From assembly GCA_002943765.1 (NCBI GenBank), contig PQWQ01000011.1, positions 496,001 to 560,000 on the forward strand: a stretch of 64,000 nt of DNA. Direction: 5' to 3'. Origin of the DNA: Psoroptes ovis (lineage: Eukaryota; Arthropoda; Arachnida; Sarcoptiformes; Psoroptidae). A program made the translations under genes and the position numbers. The notes beneath the pieces are model-generated. The model was not told the DNA's origin. It did no database searches and saw nothing but the letters and a program-made list of their open reading frames with translations. Position 1 is the stretch's first letter. Every line of letters begins with the position of its first letter. Shown one piece after another: positions 56,340-64,000 of this stretch.

Positions 56340-59300
56340 ATGCCTGGCATCCTTGAATATTTGATGGTTGAAAACTTCAAATCCTACAATGGATTACAAA
56401 AAATTGGTCCACTAAAAAAATTCACAGCCATTATCGGTCCAAATGGATCAGGAAAATCAAATTTTATGGATGCGATTAGTTTTGTTCTTGGTGAAAAAAC
56501 AGCCAATCTTCGTGTGAAAAAATTATCTGAATTAATTCATGGTGCATCTATTGGTCGTCCAGTTAGTAATAATGCATCTGTAACATTAGTTTATAAAGAT
56601 CTTGATACTGGCCGTATAACAAATTTTACACGATTAGTTCAGGGATCTAGTTCAGAATACCGTGTCGATGATAATCCTGTATCGAAACAAGATTATGCTG
56701 AATTATTGGAAAAATTAGGCATCAACATCAAAGCGAGAAATTTTCTCGTTTATCAAGGTGCTGTTGAATCTATTGCTATGAAAAATCCCAAAGAAATAAC
56801 ATCATTATTTGAAGAAATTTCTCGTAGTAATGAATACAAAGATGAATATGTAAATAAAAAAGTTATGATGGATCGATCTGAGGAAGAGCTTCATCATATG
56901 TACATGAAGAAGAAAGGTATCACAGCTGAGAAAAAAGAAGCACAAGGCGAAATCAATGAAGCTAAAAAATATCAAAATCTTAAAGAAGAATTGAGTCGGG
57001 TTCAAATTGAGCTTCAGCTATTCAAATTATATAATATTCAGCAAGACATTGACCAACTTAATGAAGAAATGGAGCGAAAGCGTAAAGAAATGGATAAATA
57101 TATCAAATCTAAAGAAAAGATTGATACTGATATTCGAGAAAAAAGATCCACTTTAGCAAGAATAACTAAAGATCTACAAAATATAGACAAACGTATCCGT
57201 GATGTTGAATTGAATTTGAATAAAAAGCGACCAACTTATATAAAAGCGAGAGAAAATGCTGCTCACATCGAGAAAAAATTAGAAACAGCTAAAAAGTCTA
57301 AAGCCGCTGCCTCCAAAGCTCATGCAAATCATCAAAATACAATTAAAGAATTTGAAGAAGAATTGGCAAAAATTATCGCTAAACAAGAAGAATTTGAAGC
57401 CAAAGTTGAAAAAGAAAAGGAAATGTTCAAAGTAAATGTCGAATTGGAAGAATCACAAAGAAAAGAATATAATCGATTAAAAGAAGAAGTAACAAAATTG
57501 ACCGCTAAATATATGAAAGATTTAGATTCATATGAACGTGAACAAAAAGCCGATCAAGATCGTTATGATTCTGAAATGCGTAAGAAAAATACAATCGAAT
57601 CGAAAATTCAATTGTTGACAGTGAATTATGAAGAAAATAATAAACGTATTGAAAAACTAAAAGATAATACCGAATCATCCGAACAACAATTACAAGAATT
57701 GATCAAGAAAAAAGCTGAGATCGAAGAAGTTGTCAATGCAGCAAAAGAACAAGTCGAAAAAATAACAGCTAGATTAGAAGAAATCAATAAAGAATTAGGT
57801 GATGCAAAAGTTGATCGACATGAAACTGAACGAAGAAATAAAAAAGCTGAAGTGGTTGAAAATCTGAAAAAATTATATCCAGGAGTATATGATCGCTTGC
57901 TGAATCTTTGCAAACCAATTCACAAACGTTATAATATTGCTGTTACAAAAGTTATGGGCAAAAATATGAACGCTATTGTCGTTGATACTGAAAAAACCGG
58001 TCGATCTTGCATTCAATATTTGAAAGAACAAATGTTAGAACCTGAAACATTCCTTCCATTGGATTATATCGAAGTGAAAGCAGTCAAAGAAAGATTGCGT
58101 AATATTCAATATCCCAAAGGGGTAAAACTTCTATATGATGTAATCAAATATGATCCACCGGCCATCAAAAAAGCCGTATTGTATGCGACAAATAATGCTT
58201 TAGTTTGTGAAACAGCTGAAGATGCTAATCTCGTTGCATTTGATCTTGGTGATGGTCAACGTTATGATGCTGTCTCATTGGACGGTACATTTTATCAAAA
58301 ATGTGGTTTTATATCCGGTGGTAGTGCTGATCTTGAAAAACGTGCACGACGTTGGGATGAAAAAGAATTGCATGCGCTTAAATATCAAAAAGAAAAACTT
58401 TCCGAAGAATTAAAAGAACAAATGAAAAGGATGCGTAAAGAAAGTGAATTAATGACACTAGCAAGTCAAATAAAAGGTTTAGATACTCGAATAAAATATT
58501 CACGTAATGATAAAATTACCACTGAAAAAAATAATGAAGAAATCACCAAAGAAATACAGATAAATCGAGATAGTCTAGGTAGTTTTGAGCCAATTCTAAA
58601 AGAAATTCAAGATCGTATGACTGAAAGAGATGTATTGATTAAGCAATTACGTCAAAAAATGAACACTGTTGAAGATAAAATTTTTGAAGATTTTTGTGCA
58701 ACTTTAGGTGTTGAAAATATTCGTCAATATGAAGAACGTCAAAATATGGCTGCACAAGAAAATGAACGAATTCGTTTGCAAATTGAAAATGAAAAAAATT
58801 CAATAACATCTCGATTAGCATATGAAAGAAGTAAAGATACACTTGAGAATGTTAAACGTTGGGAACGTGTCGTTGAAGAGGAGGAAAATAATCTTGAAAT
58901 GGTAAGGTTTCATGACACAAAAGCTTGAATTTCAATCCATTTTTTTTTTTTTTTTTGTACAGGCTCGTGAAACTGAAAAACGTGAAATGCAAGCTATTGA
59001 AGAAGAAATGAAAAAAGTTGAGCAGCTTAAAAATGATAAAATTTCTAAAAAAACCGAATGCGATTCGGTTGAAGACGAAATAACAGAAATCAAAAGGGGT
59101 CTATCATCAATTCAACGAGAATTATCGAGTGCACAAAAATCATTGATGACTATCGAATGTAAATTGGAATCACGAAAATCTGATAGACATTCTGTGTTGA
59201 CACATTGTAAAATGGAATGCATTAATTTACCATTAGTATCTGGTACATTACATGATATGACAGTTGGGCCACCAAGATCAAACGGTGTTGAAAATGGTAC

Positions 59301-60117
59301 AGGATCTCAAGATATGGACGAAGATGATGATGATGGCCCATCCACTCAACGCAATTATGAAAATGATGCTAACATAAAACCAGATTTTTCACAATTGAAA
59401 AATTCTTTGAAAAATATCTGCGAACCAGATCAAATAAAAAAGAAAGAAACTGAATTACAACAAGAAATCAATCAAAAATTGGACATTTTACAAAAAATTC
59501 AAGCACCCAATTTGAGAGCGATCGATCGTTTGGAAGATGTGAAAGATCGATTAAAAGAGACTGATAATGAAGTGAATAATTTAAGGATAGCATCGAAAAA
59601 AGCTAAATTAGCATTTGAAGAAGTTAAACGTGCACGACTAAAAGATTTTACCATGTGTTTCGAGAGTGTGGCTCAACGTGTTGATTCGATTTATAAATCA
59701 TTGACAAACAATGCATCAGCACAAGCATTTTTAGTGCCAGAAAATCCAGAAGAACCATATTTAGAAGGCATCAATTATAATTGTGTAGCACCTGGTAAAC
59801 GTTTTCAACCGATGTCCAATTTATCTGGTGGTGAAAAAACTGTAGCAGCGTTAGCACTATTATTCGCTATTCATTCATATAAACCTGCACCATTTTTCAT
59901 TCTCGATGAAGTTGATGCTGCATTAGATAATACAAACATTAGTAAAGTAGCGAGATTTATTCGCGAAAAAACTGATTCATCATTTCAATGTATCGTCATA
60001 TCGTTGAAAGAAGAATTTTATGGCCATGCATCATCATTGGTTGGTGTTGCACCAGCTCCTGGCGATTGTACGATCAGTCAAATCTATACAATTGATTTGA
60101 CACAATATCCCGAATGA
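56340..60117 (+). CDS. SMC1A: SMC1 (SMC1A), cohesin subunit (1238 aa, two exons)
   Basis: SMC1 pairs with SMC3 in the cohesin ring that holds sister chromatids and forms chromatin loops. Exons are 56340-58901 and 58963-60117 around a 61-bp intron. The N-terminal ATPase half has Walker A GPNGSGKSN (K39); a long coiled coil runs to the hinge (about residues 510-670, with KVMGKNMNAIVVDTEKTG and FISGGSADLEKRARRWDEK); the second coiled coil follows; then ABC signature LSGGEK (from L1141) and Walker B FFILDEVDAALDN (D1169). Length matches human SMC1A (1233 aa), and the hinge sequence fits SMC1 rather than SMC3. Confidence 0.98.
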
Positions 60118-60670
60118 ATTTTATACTTTTATAATAATCATATTTACCTTACCCAATCATCTACTCATTTTCTTTTCCAAATGTTAGTATTATCATATGA
60201 AACATAAATTAGAAAAAAAAGCTTATAAATTTTCATAAGATCAAATTCTCAAATTAATAAACAATACAATTTCGATTTAAAAACTATCAATCATTTTATT
60301 GTGTTCAAAACTATATTGATTTAATAATGAATATCACATTTTTCATTTTTTTTTTTTTTTTTTTTTTTGATAGTGATTTTTTGGGCCAAAAATTTTAATG
60401 TTTATTTTTTTTTTAAATTGTACACGCTATTTTCAAATCGAGTATTTTTGAATGAAATGAAATGCTATCACAATTTTTTTTTCTGTGAATATTTTAGGGA
60501 TGAAGATGAAATGAGAAAAAAAACATTGGCTATGAAATCGGCGTAATTTGAAAATTAATTTAAACTATATTTTTTTTTTTGTTATTCAAATATAATCAAA
60601 TAATTGTTTAATTGTATTCTTTCCATTTGTTTACTGAACACATTGTAACGACATAAATGACGATAATATG
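60118..60670. other. Region between convergent SMC1 and MKRN genes
   Basis: The 3' UTRs of both genes should lie here. It holds poly-T tracts (about 60346-60368) and AATAAA-like signals. Nothing else is recognised. Confidence 0.6.
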
Positions 60671-62155
60671 TTAATATTCCCAGCCCCCAAGCTCAACTGC
60701 AAAACCTCCAATATCATAATCATCATCACTAATTTCATCACCGTATAAATAATCGATATCCGATGCAGATAAACGATGCTGTAATTCAGTCAAGATTTCA
60801 TCCTATGAATAAATGTTGAAAATGATAATTCATTAAAATTTATATCTCTGAAATTCAATAATATACGTACATCAAATAAAATATAAGATCCCAAATCGAG
60901 ACGTGGTCTCAAAATACGATTGCGAGATTTTGATGGTTTTGGACTTTTAGCTAATTTTCCATCTGGGTATTGATGTTTATAAAAACATGAACCTTCAAAT
61001 GGACATTCACCTTGGCCACGCTTGAAATATTTACAATGTTTTGTCCTAATGATAATGATAGAAAATAGGTGAAATAAATCTGAAATTTTGTCACAAATCA
61101 TCATTATTACTTAAGAGCCTTTTTATAATCGTCGATCATTTTTTGTTTATCCTCTTGATTTTCATAGAAATACTGACTGGGTATAATGAAATCGGATTTT
61201 TTCCTACATTGCGGACAATTTCTTCTATTTCTAGTATCTACGTCTCTTGCGTTACGCCATTTTCTAATGCATTCGATGCAATAAACATGTGAACAATTCT
61301 CCAATATACCAAAACGTCTATGTGCTCGTGGTTCTTTATCGACAACAATATCCAAGCATATTCCACATGTCAAATCTTTGCTACGAGCATAAGCGAATGA
61401 TATTTCCATGGATTCTTCATGTATTTTAACACATTCCTGAAGAAAAAAATTGTTAGGTTTTAGGCAATATCTTAAAATTTCTTATTACCATTCTATGATT
61501 ATCACTCAATTGTTTATTGTATGGATGTAATGAATAGAAACCACAAAGATCACATAAATTACCGTGGATTGATCGGCAATTTGGATACACGCAAAATCCA
61601 TTGGATTGAAAATATGAACATAAAGGAAGCGATGCACGAGTTGTATCGGTTTCTTCATCGCATGCACTTTGAGCTGCAGATGCATAAGACTTATTTTGAC
61701 TATTGCATGGAATATCTGTCTTGACTTCTTTGCTAGTTGAAGGTAAATTGGTCATGTCATCATTGATTGATAATGATGTCAATCCAAGTGCAACATTATC
61801 AGTATTTGATTCTGATGCTTGATTGTTAGTGGTATTTTCATTATTATAAACAATATTGCCATTATTGTTTACATTATTCTCGTAATATTGCTGAACAATT
61901 TCATAAATTGTTTGATGTTTCATAAAGCATTGATCACCATTTTTACAATCTGATCGTAGGTAAAATAAGCATACATCATTAGGAATTGGGACAGATGAAT
62001 TAGGATCATGTGAATATAGACAACCATCACCATAAGCACAAGATCCGTTTTGAAAGAATCTAATTTAAAAGAAAGCCCATTGATTAATTGTTGAATTTAT
62101 TGAATTCACGAAAATTTTCTAATACTTACTTGCATAAAAGTTCTTTGAATGACAT
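60671..62155 (-). CDS. MKRN1: Makorin RING-finger E3 ubiquitin ligase (409 aa, five exons)
   Basis: Makorins are RNA-binding E3 ligases. Exons are 62130-62155 (26 nt), 61489-62059, 61111-61436, 60871-61045 and 60671-60802. The order is typical: two N-terminal C3H fingers (CKFFQNGSCAYGDGCLYSH across the exon 1-2 join, then CLFYLRSDCKNGDQCFMKH), a third C3H (CSYFQSNGFCVYPNCRSIH), the makorin Cys-His stretch (LCDLCGFYSLHP), the C3HC4 RING (CGICLDIV ... CSHVYCIECIRKW ... CPQC) and a last C3H (CKYFKRGQGECPFEGSCFYKH). The tail is acidic. All metal ligands are present. Confidence 0.95.
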
Positions 62156-63005
62156 AATGAATTATGAATATATTCTTTTTCCTCTACACTTAATAGAAAT
62201 TTAAGGGATGAGAAAAAAAATGATTCAAAACTTCAATAATTTCGCATGAAAAATTTGAAATTGACTTGAATCAATGCACAAAATTTGAATTTATTTCGAT
62301 TCGATAATTATATTGTTTTTATTTCGAAGAATAATTGTTTTATTAATAATTGATTTTTCGGGGAAAAAATGTGCCAAATAAAAATAATTTCGTCAACTTT
62401 CTGTGTTTTTAATCCGAAAATATCAAAACACACTAAAAAACGTTGAGTGCAAGAAAAAAGCGTTTAAATATTTTGCTAAATATTTGTTATATGTGCTGCC
62501 ATCTATCGGCTATGATTGTCATGATTAATTTTTTATAAAGGTCAACACATTTCAATGATGTTTCAAATGAAAAAAATTTAGCATTCAATGTATGAGTGAT
62601 GATTTGATTGATCAATTTCGTAATTAAAAGGTTTCAAGGAGTGATTTTGAGTTAAACAAATCATTTTTCCATTTGTTTTTATTTTTTGATCGAAAATTTC
62701 CAATACATTTACATTTCAAAAACGACATTGATGATGCTGCTGTTCATAATTATGTCGAAATAGTTGAAAAAGCTGTTACAAAAATTTTTCATTTTTTCAA
62801 AGACCTGGATGAAATACAAACATTAATTTGTTGTTTTGAAAATATCTTTGTTATTGATTGATTGTTGGTTGTTATTATATTTTATGTCATTGTTGATATA
62901 AATCGAATTTTAATAAATTTTCAAAAAAAATATTAATACAAATACTTCAGAGCCAAAAATCGACGATTTTTAATTTTCAAAAAACGAGAAAAATCAATCG
63001 ATTAA
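62156..63005. other. Bidirectional promoter region of MKRN and DRP1
   Basis: The divergent starts are 850 bp apart. It includes the motif GCTGCCATCTATCGGC at 62495-62510 and a 62-codon open frame at 62673-62861 that I do not recognise. Confidence 0.5.
62494..62511 (-). promoter_or_regulatory. CTCF-like motif (GCCGATAGATGGCAGCA)
   Basis: On the minus strand it matches most of the CTCF consensus CCASYAGRKGGCRS (CCGATAGATGGCAG). It is the best of three related sites and lies between two divergent genes. Confidence 0.4.
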
Positions 63006-64000
63006 ATGGAATCTTTAATACCAATTATAAATAAATTACAAGATGTATTCAATACGATTGGTGCTGAAAGCATACAGTTACCACAGATTGTTGTTGTTGG
63101 TACACAATCATCAGGTAAATCGTCGATATTAGAATCAATTGTTGGACGTGATTTTTTACCTCGTGGTGCTGGTATTGTTACGCGTCGTCCATTAATATTA
63201 CAATTACAACATGTTGATAAAGATGATAAATCAGTACGAGACGTTTCAGAGGGAACAATGAATCTAGACGAATGGGCCAAGTTTCTACATACAAAAAATA
63301 AAGTCTATACCGATTTCGATGATGTACGTAGAGAAATTGAAGCTGAAACGGAAAGAATCACTGGAAACAATAAGGGAATTTCTCCTGAACCTATTAGCTT
63401 AAAAATATATTCAAATCGTGTTATTAATTTGACTCTAGTCGATTTACCTGGCATAACTAAGATACCTGTTGGTGATCAACCATTGGATATCGAACAACAA
63501 ACGCGTGAAATGATTTTAAAATATATTTCAAATCCTAATTCAATCATATTAGCTGTTACACCAGCGAATACAGATTTCGCTACCTCAGAAGCATTGAAAA
63601 TTGCACGTGAAGTTGATAAAGATGGACGGCGAACACTTTCAGTTGTGACCAAATTAGATTTGATGGATGCTGGTACAGATGCTATCGATGTTCTTTGTGG
63701 TCGTATAATACCAGTCAAATTAGGCATAATTGGTTGTGTATGCAGATCTCAACAAGACATAATCGATAAAAAAACCATAGAAGATGCATTAAAAGACGAA
63801 CAAATTTTTTTACAAAGAAAGTATCCTTCATTAGCCAATCGTAATGGCACCGCATATCTAGCCAAAACATTGAATCGGGTATGTTACATCTTAAGCTGTT
63901 GAATAATCATTTTAAATATTTTTAATATTCAGCTGCTGATGCATCACATACGCGATTGTTTACCTGAATTAAAAACTCGAGTCAATGTACTTATATCACA
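63006..64000 (+). CDS. DNM1L: DRP1 (DNM1L), dynamin-related GTPase, 5' part
   Basis: DRP1 is the cytosolic GTPase that constricts mitochondria and peroxisomes. Exon 1 is 63006-63878 (291 aa) and exon 2 starts at 63933 and runs off the window. The GTPase motifs are in order: P-loop GTQSSGKSS, switch GIVTRRP, DLPGITK and TKLD. Sequence such as MESLIPIINKLQDVFNTIG and LLMHHIRDCLPELKTRVN is diagnostic for DRP1 rather than classical dynamin. The stalk and GED domains lie beyond the right edge. Confidence 0.97.

Noticed and set aside
62673..62861. A 62-codon ORF upstream of DRP1
   Set aside because: Its composition is plausible but I see no known domain or splice partner. It probably lies in promoter DNA.
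1..64000. tRNA, rRNA or snRNA genes
   Set aside because: I looked for B-box-like GGTTCGAATCC on both strands and for conserved RNA cores and saw none; a covariance-model scan would be needed to be sure.

Overview
The window is nuclear DNA of a small, very AT-rich animal genome. Split genes with GT-AG introns of mostly 50-75 bp encode clear orthologues of animal genes (CADPS, ASCC3, Hippo/MST kinase, NDUFS2, SMC1, makorin, DRP1). The very high AT content, Asn-rich insertions, tiny introns and copia/mariner repertoire suggest an arthropod, most likely an astigmatid (dust or scab type) mite. The species guess is inference.

Layout. (1) 1-8.7 kb: the 5' exons of CADPS on the minus strand, with a 1.7 kb first intron, then about 4.5 kb of simple-sequence intergenic DNA. 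(2) 8.7-19.1 kb: a mobile-element zone. It holds an apparently intact Ty1/copia element (identical 268-bp LTRs, 5-bp target duplication, single gag-pol ORF), then a minus-strand non-LTR retrotransposon with a C-terminal restriction-like endonuclease, sitting inside a TAA microsatellite, and a palindromic mariner MITE. (3) 19-29 kb: gene-poor DNA with microsatellites, a hAT MITE, a decayed Tc1/mariner element with terminal repeats and a second mariner MITE. (4) 29-41.4 kb: CCDC86, MBD2/3, an unrecognised one-TM protein, the two-exon ASCC3 helicase and Hippo kinase. (5) 43-50 kb: two tandem phospholipid-hydroperoxide glutathione peroxidases, then LRR1, BLOC1S6 and a NOX5-type NADPH oxidase head to tail. 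(6) 50-64 kb: NDUFS2, a mariner DNA-binding-domain-only ORF, two tandem serine/threonine dehydratases, POLR1D, SMC1, makorin and the first exons of DRP1.

The protein genes are mainly housekeeping: transcription and chromatin (MBD2/3, POLR1D, SMC1), ribosome rescue/DNA repair (ASCC3), ribosome biogenesis (CCDC86), mitochondria (NDUFS2, DRP1), redox (two GPx, NOX5), secretion (CADPS, BLOC1S6), ubiquitin ligases (LRR1, MKRN) and growth control (Hippo). They do not form one pathway. The most notable points are the copia primer site that contains the gag-pol start codon and pairs with the initiator-tRNA anticodon loop; the RLE retrotransposon in a TAA repeat with a -1 frame break; a NOX5-like oxidase without EF hands; an MBD2/3 lacking residues needed to read methyl-CpG; a mariner fragment kept as an intact DNA-binding ORF; and two tandem gene pairs (GPx, dehydratase). 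Exon junctions were placed by hand from GT-AG signals and conserved protein sequence; no alignment program was run.
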